From positions 315,001 through 379,000 of the forward strand of contig OY821744.1 of the NCBI GenBank assembly GCA_963682055.1: a stretch of 64,000 nucleotides of DNA, in the 5' to 3' direction. The notes under the pieces were generated by a model that saw only the letters and a list, made by a program, of their open reading frames with translations, did not search any database and had not been told where the DNA came from. The DNA comes from Primula veris (Eukaryota > Streptophyta > Magnoliopsida > Ericales > Primulaceae). Positions 23,820 through 35,093 of this stretch are shown here, one piece after another (the stretch's first letter is position 1; the number at the start of each line of letters is the position of its first letter). The position numbers were made by a program, and so were the translations under genes.

Positions 23820-24059
23820 GTGGTGATGTCCGACTTTAGCGCCGACATTCTCGTCGGAAAAAGCATTATTGTTCGTGACGTGACACATACGGCGAGTGAA
23901 GAAGACGTTGTCGTGCAGTTTGAGAAATATGGTAACGTTATGAATGTTAAAATCATGCACAGACCATTTGATATCACTACTCATGTTGACTTCAAAAGCA
24001 AAGATGACGTAGACAATGCTCTTAACAACTTTCATTCGATACTCGAAAAAACAGTATAA
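23820..24059 (+). pseudogene. RRM-domain repeat unit R4 (type alpha)
   Basis: 79-codon open frame, SIIVRDVTHTASEEDVVVQF then THVDFKSKDDVDNALNNF, ending SILEKTV. It is the counterpart of R1 in the second large block. Confidence 0.6.
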
Positions 24060-24287
24060 TAATCAAACCACAATTCCACGGCTGACAAAAATTAAATTCC
24101 AGAAAATTCCAGAAAAGTCTTATTAGATATGCAAAGATATTATTTGACAATAATAAATAGTATCACATATATGAATCTACTTTTTTACTAGTGATCAAAC
24201 CAACATTTTCAGATTTAAAATAAGATATCGATTTTTTTAGATCGGGTATCCAAATTTGTTCATGTTTTATAGTAATTTTTCTTTGTT

Positions 24288-24563
24288 GTGGTTTCAATAA
24301 TGTTTCCGTGTAAGCCAATAGTGGTGATGTCCGACTTTATCGCTGACGTTCTCAGAAAAAAAATCATCATTGTTCGTGATGTGCCACATACGGCGAGTAA
24401 AGAAGATGTTGTCGTGCAGTTTGATAAATATGGTAACGTTATGAATGTTAAAATTGTGCACAAACCATTTGATACCACATCTCATGTTGATTTCAAAAGC
24501 GAAGAAAACATAAACAATGCTCTTAACAATTTTCATTCGAATTCTTGTCTGTTGAATTGTTGA
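24288..24563 (+). pseudogene. RRM-domain repeat unit R5 (type beta)
   Basis: 91-codon open frame matching R2 throughout and ending NSCLLNC. The counterpart of R2 in the second block, 2616 bp further on. Confidence 0.6.
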
Positions 24564-24629
24564 TGCTTAAATTAGTTCACATAATTAGGTGCGTATTCAA
24601 TAAATTGTTTTTTTGGTTTGTCTTTAAAC

Positions 24630-24855
24630 TTCACCTAATTGCTTAATAGGCTCATCAGAACAATCTCTTAAAAAACATTACCACATTGTAACAATAATAG
24701 CACTTTAATAACACTAATAATGGGAGGAACTAGTAGTAGACTAAAAATGAATCCAGCATCCCCATATCAACAAAAATCCGATCTTTTACCAAGTATCTTG
24801 ATTTTTTTATATTGATTTTACTTTTTAGCACCCCACCATGATTACTAGAAAAAAT
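24630..24855. repeat. 230-bp dispersed repeat, copy 2
   Basis: Nearly identical to 22016-22245 and in the same relation to an RRM unit (left) and a minus-strand IRE1-like tail (right). Confidence 0.9.
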
Positions 24856-24889
24856 TATTCTGTTTACGGAATTGATAGTAATACAAAGA

Positions 24890-25285
24890 ATTTTTTTGAC
24901 CAAAGTTAAATGAAAACTCACCAAATTTGGAAAAACTAAGGCACGAAGGTCGAGAGGAGGCGGAACCGGCTGAAATGGAAAAATAAAAGGTTAAAACAAG
25001 GCTATTAATCACAAAAAAACACAATGACAAAAACAAACACAAAAATCTACAATACCAATTAACGCCGGGGGTTCGATCAGCATGGAGAAAAATATAGTGT
25101 ATAAAGCTAGCTCCACCAAGTTCAATATGGTTCGTAACATCATCCATGGACATGTCAAAGTCGTCATAATTCTTGTCGATGTTGTTTAGGAAATTGACAA
25201 AATCCCTAAACAGTCCTTTGGGTTCCGCGGAACGATCACTCGTGGATTCTTTCTCCGGGATCTTTTTAGTAACCCTAGACAATGC
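24890..25285 (-). pseudogene. IRE1-like KEN-domain fragment K2
   Basis: Encodes KGLFRDFVNFLNNIDKNY and DDVTNHIELGGASFIHYIF on the minus strand. A 9-bp deletion relative to K1 removes three residues in the NLADIELGG stretch. The 5' (KEN core) portion seen in K1 is missing: the fragment stops at 25280, where RRM-type sequence resumes. Confidence 0.75.
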
Positions 25286-25494
25286 TCTTAACAACTTTCA
25301 TTCGATACACAATTCCATGGCTGACAAAAATTAAATTCCAGAAAATTCCAAAAAAGTCTTATTAGATATGCAAAGATATTATTTGACAATAATAAATAGT
25401 AGCACATATATGAATCTACTTTCTAGCTAGTGATTAAACAAACATTTTCAGATTTAAAATAAGGTGTCAATTTTTTTAGATCGGGTATCCAAAT

Positions 25495-25809
25495 TTGTTC
25501 ATGTTTTGTAGTAATTTTTCTTCACATGTTGTTGTGGTTTCAAGTATGTTTCCGTGTAAGCCAATAGTGGTGATGTCCGACTTTATAGCTGACTTTCTCG
25601 GGGAAAAAATCATCATTTTTCGTGATGTGCTACATACGGCGAGTGAAGAAGATGTTGCCGTGCAGTTTGAGAAATATGGTAACGTTATGAATGTTAAAAT
25701 CATGCACAAACCATTTGATACCACTTCTCATGTTGATTTCAAAAGCGAAGAAAACGTAGACAATGCTCTTAACAAATTTCATTCGAATTCTTGTCTGTTG
25801 AATTGTTGA
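25495..25809 (+). pseudogene. RRM-domain repeat unit R6 (type beta)
   Basis: 104-codon open frame, IIIFRDVLHTASEEDVAVQF then SHVDFKSEENVDNALNKF, ending NSCLLNC. It is preceded at 25281-25310 by the tail of a further type-alpha unit. It is the last unit of the array. Confidence 0.6.
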
Positions 25810-25875
25810 TGCTTAAATTAGTTCACATAATTACGTGCGTATTCAATAAATTGTTTTTTTGGTTTGTCTTTACAC

Positions 25876-26486
25876 TTTAAGAAAATATATTAAAGGTCCA
25901 CATAAATTTATGAAGTTTTTTTTTGATGAATCAGGTGATATTGATCGAACGTTGCGACATAACAAGTTGAATGCATGTTTTAGTCAATTTGTTGATATTG
26001 TGCTGGAATCAGAATACGTGTGTGAGCGTGCAAATTTATACATTAGTGAAGTGATGAATAAACTTATCGAGGAAAAAGCAGTGATGGAAAATCAGGCAAA
26101 ATTACTTGTTCATGAAGATTCAGAAACATTTTGTAGTGTTGAGTACTCTAAAAGTGACAATAAAAGGTCGTCCTCCGGAGAAACGCAAGATGGGAAGACC
26201 TGAAGCTGAAAAGGTAGAATTTCTTGTGCAAATTTTTGGGGTTATAGTCCTTTTTTAACATAACTAGTCATTGTTTAATTGCATTGTTATATAACTACAG
26301 ATGAAGAAAAAAGCGAAGTGCACCAAGAGAAAGGAGCCTAACGGGAAAAAAATAGATAATATGTTGGGATTTGTTTATTTATCGATGGTACTTTCTTTTA
26401 TTTGTTTTTGGTCAATTGCTATGATAATTGATCTCGTATATGATGAGTTTAAGGCTTTGGGCTGGATACAGACTGCCAAAATTTGA
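25876..26486 (+). pseudogene. FAR1-related (FHY3/FRS) C-terminal fragment
   Basis: The first exon-like stretch (to about 26200) encodes RHNKLNACFSQFVDIVLESE, then a helical region and, in a shifted frame near 26170, RPPEKRKMGRPEAEK. This is the C-terminal region of FAR1-related proteins (domesticated MULE transposases), which usually end in a GRP/KRMGRP-like basic motif. A second piece at 26301 continues MKKKAKCTKRKEPNGKK after an intron-like gap. The FAR1 DNA-binding, MULE transposase and SWIM zinc-finger domains are absent, so this is a 3' remnant. Confidence 0.65.
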
Positions 26487-27129
26487 TACATACGTTAATA
26501 AATGTCTGACATGCGGTTTAACTCTGTGTAGGACCACATCTGTCTGTTTTGTCACTTTAAGGGGGAGATTTTTTTTTTTAACGTAAACTAGGGTGGGGTA
26601 AGTTAATCATCGAGAGAATTTTTTTAAATAAGAAAATAAGAAATGTTTTAAATAATTTTTATATAACTATACAAGAGATGTTGGTGAGTTTACATTCTCA
26701 ATCCATCATCCTTTTATAGGAGATAATTTTGAATGGTCTATACATTTAAAATTTTAGAATCACGTATGAATCCGTACCGAATTCAATTACTTTCAATATA
26801 AAATCATATATAACGAAGTGTTTCAATATAATATGCATCTGGTTTCTTATTTTATTATTTTAATTCTAAAATTAACGGTTTAACGTTTGACACGTATAAA
26901 AAGTTGTGGGTATTATATGAATCGATCCTTGGTAATATTGTTTTTTTCAAAAAATCTATTATTACCAATAAAAAGCACCAAATGGAGGAGACCTACCAAT
27001 AAAAAGCAAGTCAAACCAGTAGTTCTGACCTGCTGGAGCAAGTCAAACCAGTAGTTCTGACCTGCTGGTTTAGTCTGTGCCAAATTTTGGCCGTTTGTAT
27101 GCAGCATAAGCCTTCATTAAGATACTAAT
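26487..27129. other. Non-coding; short tandem repeat
   Basis: No gene. A 31-bp unit (CAAGTCAAACCAGTAGTTCT, then GACCTGCTGG) is present twice in tandem at 27007-27068. Confidence 0.7.
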
Positions 27130-27570
27130 GTGAAAATTGTTAAAATGGTATCCAACCTATTAAGTTTTAGTGATTTGATACTCAGCCTAACACACTTTCT
27201 AAATTGGTACCCAAACTATACATTTCGCTCTAATTTGGTAGCCAACCTAACACTTTTTCTAATTTAGTACCCAACCTAACATTTTTTTTCTAATTTGGTA
27301 CCCAACCTATGCGTTAAAAACCGATGATCGAAGAAAAAATGTCTGGTACCCAACCCAGACAGATTGAGTCCCTTAATTGGATTGTTTACGCATAGGTTGT
27401 GTACCAAATTAGAGCGAAACGTATAGATTGGGTAGCAAATTATAAAAAATGTTAGGTTGGGTACCAAATTAGAGCGAAATGTATAAGTTGGGTACCAAAT
27501 TAGAAAGTGTGTTAGGTTGGATACCAAATCACTAAAAACTGATAGATTATATACCATTTTAACATTTTTG
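27130..27570. mobile_element. Fold-back element, about 440 bp
   Basis: Long imperfect inverted arms: GTTAAAATGGTATCC at the left pairs with the ATACCATTTTAAC end at the right; inside, TTTAGTGATTTG, CCTAACACACTTTCTAA and TACATTTCGCTCTAATTTGG recur in inverted order. The arms also contain direct repeats of a TTGGTACCCAACCTAAC phrase. No coding capacity. A relative lies at 16364-16478. Confidence 0.75.
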
Positions 27571-30366
27571 TCATAGAAGAAAAAAACTAATAGAAAGGAG
27601 GAAAAAGAAATGGTAAGTTGTACAGAATTTTAATACATGTATCATAACGAAAAGGTTTCACCTTACATGAGTATATTCCAGTATGGACAAATTATTTAGT
27701 CATCCTCTACACGTGCTCCTCTACATATGGGTCTCATGTACACTCTTTCAATATTTAAATAAATAAATAATTTTTAACTATTGAATGCTAGTAATAGTGT
27801 TTGAAGAAACACTCTTTTTTATATTAAGTGTAACAATAAGTTACCAGTAATATAATTTATAAAATATTGCAAAATCTCTTTTCTCCTTTTATTAAATGAT
27901 TATATGATCTAACTATATTTTTAAGTCGATTAGCTTAAAATCGAGAAAAATATATATAATTTGTTACATTTATAATATTAGCTTTATTAGAATGATATTA
28001 TATAAGGATAGCTAGGATTATTTTTTATATAAGGATCACTGCTTTTAGTATAGCCCTAAACCGACACAGAGTGGTCCAATATACTACTTATTTATTACAG
28101 CGATTCACGTACTTCAAAAAGTAGTGTTGTTTGCCCAAAATTATACTCCAAATATTAGTTGGAATTATAGTAAAACCGTAAAGGCGGAAACTATAGTTTT
28201 CCAAATATGAAAAAAAAAAAACTGTATCAAATAGAAGTACAGATTAAATTCTATTTATATGTCATTTGGTGGGAAACATATAGTCCGTCACCTGACTCAT
28301 CTAACAACTCTTTTAAAGAATTTTAACATATAGTACACGAGAATAGTCAGCAAAATGGGAAAAAAATGGGTTTCAAGAATAAGGGTGTGTTATATTCGCC
28401 ACACAGTTACATATACAGCTCAAAAAGGAGACTTTGCCAAATTAAGAATTTCTTATGATTTGCATTTTGTACACAGAATCATAGAACAATAAAATAAACA
28501 AGCACTATAAGCTTTACAAAACTTAACCGAATGCAACTGAGCAATGAGGCACCAATATAAAGATTATTCTTAAAAGAAATAATCTCATATTTTATCTGGA
28601 ACAGTTATAACCCACAGATTTAGAAAGAAGTCGGTTAAATCCTTATCTGGAGAAAGTTGGAAAGTTGCCGAGATGCTTTTGCCACAAAGAAAGTTTATTC
28701 GAAGATGTGTTTCTCATTTCCTAAAGGCGTACATACTCCTATCAAAGTCCTGTTATCTAGTTTCTGATAGGATTGGTAACATGGAAGATGAACAAAATTA
28801 CTACAAAATTCTTCAATTGCTGCATAATGATATGTTTCTCGTTCCTCTTACTGAAAAAGGTCTAAACGAGCTTGAACTCGAGTTGGGTGGCCTAAAATTT
28901 TAGTCTAAAGACAAGCTCGTCTCAAAATTACTTTCTTTCGAGTTAAAGCTAGTTGAGATTCGTCAAGTTTGCCTCATATTAAGGCTGCATTCACGAGTAG
29001 TTAACTAACTGATAAAATTGCTTATAAAAGAAACTAACTGATAAAAGCAGCTGCCAGAAGCAGCTTTTCTAAAAGAATCTGAATTACAACTCCATACAAC
29101 ATAAGCACCAAGTACCTCTCCACCGGTCTAACAGTTTCAAGTCTAATTAATAACAACCTTATATTAGCAAAAAAATTGGAGTCTATGAAACAGCTTCCAA
29201 GCAACCCAAAAGTTCAGTTATAAATTTGCAATCCTCCCATTCTTTGTCAAGTACAAAATCAAGCTGTGAACTCCCGAAAATATAAAGACAGAAGAAGAAA
29301 TTAGAAAGTACCATTACCACCAGTAAGATTCAATAACAGATTTGTCCATATCACCACTTAAACATACTTCAAAAACAGTGATACAATTACTTTTATGCTA
29401 CTTCATGGAAATTGTTAACATTGAACCTTTCTTGAAATGGTGCAAGCCTTCCACATTTGAAGACATATAAAGGCAGTTGGTTGAACCCCTTTTTTCACCC
29501 TAAGTCATTCATACGCAAGCCAACTTAACTGATCTAACCTTGTATAGAACAGGCCGTCCGACTCAAATAAGTAAGTTTATATCATTAACTGAGAAACTAC
29601 AGCCATATAATTGATTCATATGGAGCAACAAAAAACAGATTCACCATAACAAAAAAACAAATAAAGTAATCGTCACACGGTAACAGAACCCCCAATAAGA
29701 TCAAATCGTGCAACATAAGAAACACTATGTAGTAGAAATAAAAGCTCAAAAGAAAGAAATACAACATTCACCTGACAACCTAATCATCAAGTTAAATAAA
29801 AGTGTAACATATGAACAAACCCTAATATAAATTTCAATTGCAACATAGTAAGAAACGGTACTGAAAAAATACAAGCTCTTAAAATGCAGTTACACATTGT
29901 GTAGTAACAACAAGGCACAAATTTGATAAAATATATAACAAAAGGCTCAAATTTGCATAGTAATTAAGAAGGATGACCCGTTTTTTCTCTCACAATCCAA
30001 ACCTATTCGCTTACACTCTCATCCAAACATCCTCCTGGACACACAATTTTAAGTTGATAGAAAAGAAATTGAAGCAAAATAGCTATTAAATGATGACTTT
30101 GATTTACTAGAGACATTGACATATTGTTTTAGCTCGGTGGGAACAAAGTACTTCTCCTAAGGATTTTTTGAAATAGAAATAAAGAACGAAGGAACTAGAA
30201 TACCCGATTGTAATAGAAACATTAAGAAAACCCAAATCAGAGTTCAAGTTATATATAAACCTGTCAGCCATTGGTCTAAGCGTGCAAGAACAGAAAAGCT
30301 CAGATTTGTATAGCATTGGTAAACACCAAAAAATAAACCAGACAAACCCATTCCTTCTCTCATAAA
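27571..30366. other. Non-coding region
   Basis: AT-rich. The longest plus-strand frame (28673-28903, 76 codons) shows no family I recognise. Nothing else is supported. Confidence 0.45.
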
Positions 30367-30595
30367 CTTCACCTAATTGCTTAACAGGCTCATCAGAACA
30401 ACCTCTTAAAAAACATTATCACATTGTAACAGTAATAGCACTTTAATAACATTAATCATGGGAGGAACTAGTAGTAGGCTAAAAATGAATCCAGCACCCC
30501 ATATCAAGAAAACCCCGATATTTTACCAAGTATCTTGATTTTTTATATTGATTTTACCTTTTAGCACCCCACCATGATTACTAGAAAAAATTTGA
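30367..30595. repeat. 230-bp dispersed repeat, copy 3
   Basis: Same repeat as 22016-22245. It directly precedes the satellite-like stretch and the left arm of the palindrome. Confidence 0.88.
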
Positions 30596-30990
30596 CAATC
30601 TAATACAAAATATTTTTGACAATCTAGTGCATTTAAAAAAAAATACAAAAAAGTTTTTTTTAGAAAAATTCAAATTTCATTTTTTTCGACAATGTAATAT
30701 AAATTTTTTGACAATCTAATAGAGATCTTATACAAATTTTTTGACAGTCTAATACAATTTTAGACAATATAATACAAAACTTTTGACAATTTAATACAAT
30801 TTTTTGACAATCTAATACAATTTTAGACAATATAATACAAAACTTTTGACAATTTAATACAATTTTTTGACAATCTAATAATTTTTTTTGTCAATATAAT
30901 TCACTAATGAGCAAGTATTTTGATAATATAATATAATTTTTTGACAGACTAATTCACCAATGACAATTTAATATATTTTTTTTGATAATC
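30595..30990. repeat. Short-unit degenerate tandem repeat
   Basis: About twenty degenerate copies of a 16-20-bp unit of the form TTTTTGACAATCTAATACAA. Its right part is included in the left palindrome arm, and its mirror is at 36660-36833. Confidence 0.85.
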
Positions 30991-31353
30991 TAATACATTT
31001 ATAAACAATTTAAACGACAGTCTCATAACGCTTATAAAAAGACAAAAAAAAAACACTCAAATGGACAGTTTAAGATTTGTAAATAGTTTAATATAGAGTA
31101 AATAGTATATTATACAGTAGACAAAATTAGAGGACAGTATGATAGAAAAAATTAAATAAATTAGTAAAAATTTGTTTATTTATTTATAAGTAACGAATAG
31201 AAATGTAATTATTCTAATTCAGTCAAATTAAAGTTGTAAAAATAGAAAGAGAGAATATATCACAAGTTTACAGCCGCCTCTCCCTCTCTTAAAATACTAA
31301 ACCATAATTCTTCTCTCTTAAAACCATAAACCCTGCTTCTTCTCTACATTACA

Positions 31354-33735
31354 ATGGAGCCAGAACTTGAGGTATAATTTAGTATTTATTCGTTCTAATG
31401 ATTTTAAATTTATGAGTTGTATCTCCCCATAGTTGTGGCTCTTTTTGGGTTTTACAAAATTTATTTTTTGTAATATGAGGTTTATTTTTTCCTATGTACA
31501 ACAATTCAACATCGAGATTCACCGTAGCGGAATCAAAATTGATCCGGAACCTCATTTTACAACATTCCTTACCTTTTATCACCGAAATATAACCGACGAC
31601 AATTTTGCAAGGTTACTAAAGTCTCTTCCTTAACCAAGAAGGAAGAATATGAATGTCTTTTAAATCTTAATACCCTTTCTCGCAACAATGTTGAAAATCT
31701 AGCCAAACCTCTTTCATCTAAGGACAGTTGCGTTCTTTTAAACGAAGAGGTCGTTTCAACATTGATAGAATGGATCCTTTTGGAAAAAATAATTATAATA
31801 AATCCCAAGGCTGGTCCCGATATGTACGCCGCAATCTACTTCGGTACTTTAGGTATTCAACTAATTCTGTTTTTTTATATAGTTTTTATTATTAAATTTA
31901 GTTACTTCCTGCTTTAACTAAGTTATTTTAGGGATTATATGCTAGCATTAGTCGGTATTCATAATCAGCGGTTTATTTTTGGTGGCTCTGTCAATGATAT
32001 AATTATAACTCCAGAGGGCTTGAAACTCGTACAAGTCAAAAAAGCTTGCACTGGTATTTTATAATTATCCCTTTTTGAGTTTTTTTCCATCTTTCTGATC
32101 ATTTTTGCCAATTCTTGTTAATCTATACATACTTGCAAATTACAAGTATGTACAAAAAAATTGATAAAACAGAACACCTCGTCAACTCTCTCCCGATTAG
32201 AATTGCCAACTCTTACTAATGTAGGTGTAAGTTGTCTATATATGTAAAGTTACAAAAATAACAGGTTTACTGTCACAAATCAATTTAACTAATCTAAAGT
32301 TAGTAATAAAAGCACATTGTTAACAAAGCTCTACTGAATTGTCTATTTATTATCATCTATGCTAATTCTTTTTATCTTGTCTTCAGTCGAAGATTTTCAG
32401 ATAGGGCAAGCCGCTGATGTCCAGACCTTTCTCGATGCTTTTGTTATGTGTTTATACTTTTACGCTAGCCCAAATGGCACATTTGAAGACCATGTTTCCG
32501 GAAAATTCAAAAAGCACTTTGTCCATGTCGAAATAATAAATTTCCTCAACGAAATGCAAGAATTTAGAAGGTATGTCGTTTGAGTTAAGTATATATTAGG
32601 ACCCAAATAAAACTGAGTTAACAATATTTATTTAATTTTGATATGTGTTTGTTTATTTAAGTCTTAGTTAATTTATATATTTTTGCAAATTATAAGTCAT
32701 GTTAAAATACAAACTAGTATAAAATTGATAAAACATACACTTTGTCTACTGTCCCTGATTGGAATTGCAAATATCAAATTCTTGGTCACATATGTAAAGT
32801 TTGTTATAATAACCAACTGTCGGTTTCTCTTCAAAATTTACAAAAAAAATAAAAAAACAGGCATAAATAGCAAGTCATGTTGAAAGATCAATTAACTAAA
32901 CTAAAATTAGTAATAAGAGCACGTTGTTAACTCTATACTGAATTGAGTTGTAGACTTTCTTATATATAAATGTTAGTTTGGTGTCTGACCTAGTTATTAA
33001 AATTGTCGAACCACTTGTTCTATCAGGGCAGGGTAAAACAAATGTCTCAGGGCATAAAGAAACTTTAGTAAAATAGAATACCTTCTTTTGTTCTGTCATA
33101 AGAGAGTTCTTCAACTGTCCTAAAATAGAATACATTCTTCTTTATAGTTATATATATATATCCCATATTTGTTTCTACCCCAATTACTTGGCTTAAATTT
33201 CTTCGTTTGTATGTTTAATTTTTGTTCCTTTCTAATATTGGTTTTAGGGACGTTCTACCATCCTTTTATCTTATCGACCACCCGCTTTTCTGGAATGGAG
33301 CACAAAAACGAGCTTATTATTTTACTATTAGACGAGAAGTGTTGAAAGATTAAAAGCTGAGTTCGTACTTAGATTGGCTCGTTTTTAATGTAAAACCCAA
33401 TTGGAAGAGTGAAAGAATGCATAAATTGCTGAGAAATATACTAGAGAAAAGTGAAAACGACAGGCATGACAAGATGGAAGCGCGAAGGCAAAAGGAGTTG
33501 CAGGAAAAAGATGAAGGGTTTGAGGAATCTATGGTTACTAAAATGGTCCTGGAGAAAGAATTCACGGCTGAGCGTTCCGCGGAACCCAAAGGACTGTTTA
33601 GGAAATTTGTCAATTTTCCTAAACAATATCGACAAGCATTATGAAAACTTTGACGCATCCATGGATGATGTTACAAACCTTGCTGATATTCAACTTGGTA
33701 GAGCTGGCTTTATACACTATATTTCACAATACCAA
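31354..33735 (+). pseudogene. IRE1-like kinase/KEN pseudogene, left palindrome arm
   Basis: Exon 1 is a short ATG start, MEPELE (31354). The second exon (about 31500-31855) encodes IEIHRSGIKIDPEPHFTTFL, then, after a one-base deletion near 31570, LLNEEVVSTLIEWILLEK. A third (about 31932-32060) gives GIHNQRFIFGGSVNDIIIT, which aligns with the kinase catalytic loop but lacks the HRD-type Asp and the usual K-x-x-N. A fourth (about 32386-32575) gives QIGQAADVQTFLDAFVMCLY, like the activation-segment/helix-F region. A fifth (about 33245-33735) carries LIDHPLFWNGAQKRAYYF, the KEN (IRE1/RNase L) start, then HKLLRN, a charged helix, and NIDKHYENFD. Frameshifts and stops (for example before KLSSYLDWLVF at 33350) make it non-functional. 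Plant IRE1 splices bZIP60 mRNA; no such role is implied here. Confidence 0.75.
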
Positions 33736-34330
33736 TTAAATCCGGGGGTTCGATCAGCAAGGAGAAAAATAGTGTATAAAGTCAGCTCCACCAAGTTGAA
33801 TATCAGCAAGGTTTGTAACATCATCCATGGATACGTCAAAGTTTTCATAATGCTTGTCGATGTTGTTTAGGAAATTGACAAAATCCATAAACAGTCCTTT
33901 GGGTTCCGCGAAACGCTCAGCCGTGAATTCTTTCCAAGACCATTTTAGTAACCATAGATTCCTCAAACCCTTCATCTTTTTACTGTAACTCCTTTTGCCT
34001 TCGCGCTTCCATCTTGTCATGCCTGTCGTTTTCACTTTACTCTAATATATTTCTCAGCAATTTATGCATTTTTTCACTCTTCCAATTGGGTCTTACATTA
34101 AAAACGAGCCAATCTAAGTACGAACTCAGCTTGTAATCTTTCAACACTTCTCGTCTAATAGTAAAATAATAAGCTCGTTTTTCTGCTTCATTCCAGAAAA
34201 GCGGGTGGTCGATAAGATAAAAGGATGGCAGAACGTCCCTAAAACTAATAAAAGAAAATTTAGAAAAGAACAAAAATTAAACATACAAACGAAGAAATTT
34301 AAGCCAAGTAATTGGGGTAGAAACAAATAT

Positions 34331-34333
<3 letters not shown>

Positions 34334-34398
<65 letters not shown>
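34334..34398. repeat. (TA)n microsatellite in the right palindrome arm
   Basis: About 32 TA units. The matching left-arm position (33150-33162) has only about six, so the tract has expanded or contracted since the inversion. Confidence 0.95.
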
Positions 34399-34399
<1 letters not shown>

Positions 34400-34919
34400 C
34401 TATAAAGAAGAATGTATTCTATTTTAGGACAGTTAAAGGTTCAACTCTCTTATGACAGAACAGAAGAAGGTATTCTATTTTACTAAAGTTTCTTTATGCT
34501 CTGAGACATTTGTTTTACCATGCCCTGACAAGTGGTTCGACAATTTTAATAATTAGGTCAGACACCAAACTAACATTTATATATAAGAAAGTCTGCAACT
34601 CAATTCAGTAGAGTTAACAACGTGCTCTTATTACTAATTTTAGTTTAGTTAATTGATCTTTCAACATGACTTGCTATTTATGCCTTCTTTTTTTTTTTAA
34701 AATTTTGAAGAGAAACCGACGGTTATTATAACAAACTTTACATATGAGACCAAGAATTTGATATTTGCAATTCCAATCAGGGGACAATAGACAAAGTGCT
34801 ATGTTTTATCAATTTTATACTAGTTTGTATTTTAACATGACTTATAATTTACAAAAATATATAAATTAACTAGGACTTAAATAAACAAACACATCAAAAT
34901 TAAATAAATATTGTTAACT

Positions 34920-35093
34920 CAGTTTTATTTGGGTCCTAATATATACTTAACTCAAACGACATACCTTCTAAATTCTTGCATTTCGTTGAGGAAATTTATT
35001 ATATCACAGTTTTATTTGGGTCCTAATATATACTTAACTCAAACGACATACCTTCTAAATTCTTGCATTTCGTTGAGGAAATTTATTATATCG
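34920..35093. repeat. 87-bp tandem duplication
   Basis: 34920-35006 is repeated at 35007-35093 (CAGTTTTATTTGGGTCCTAA..). The left arm has one copy, so it arose after the palindrome formed. Confidence 0.9.

Larger units (their letters stand above)
20937..25855. repeat. Higher-order repeat array of RRM units and IRE1-like fragments
   Basis: The block 21198-22776 (two RRM units, a 230-bp repeat, a minus-strand IRE1-like tail) recurs at about 23812-25280 with an offset of about 2.6 kb. A third partial block starts at 25281 with the end of an RRM unit and carries one more RRM copy (25495-25809). Between units lies a conserved AT-rich spacer (TTAGATATGCAAAGATATTA, then AATAATAAATAGTA). Confidence 0.88.

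Noticed and set aside
28673..28903. 76-codon plus-strand ORF
   Set aside because: No recognisable family, no homologous copy in the window and no gene-like context; left as unassigned.
33417..33870. Open frames crossing the palindrome centre as a gene
   Set aside because: They are created by the two arms meeting; part reads the antisense of the right arm.
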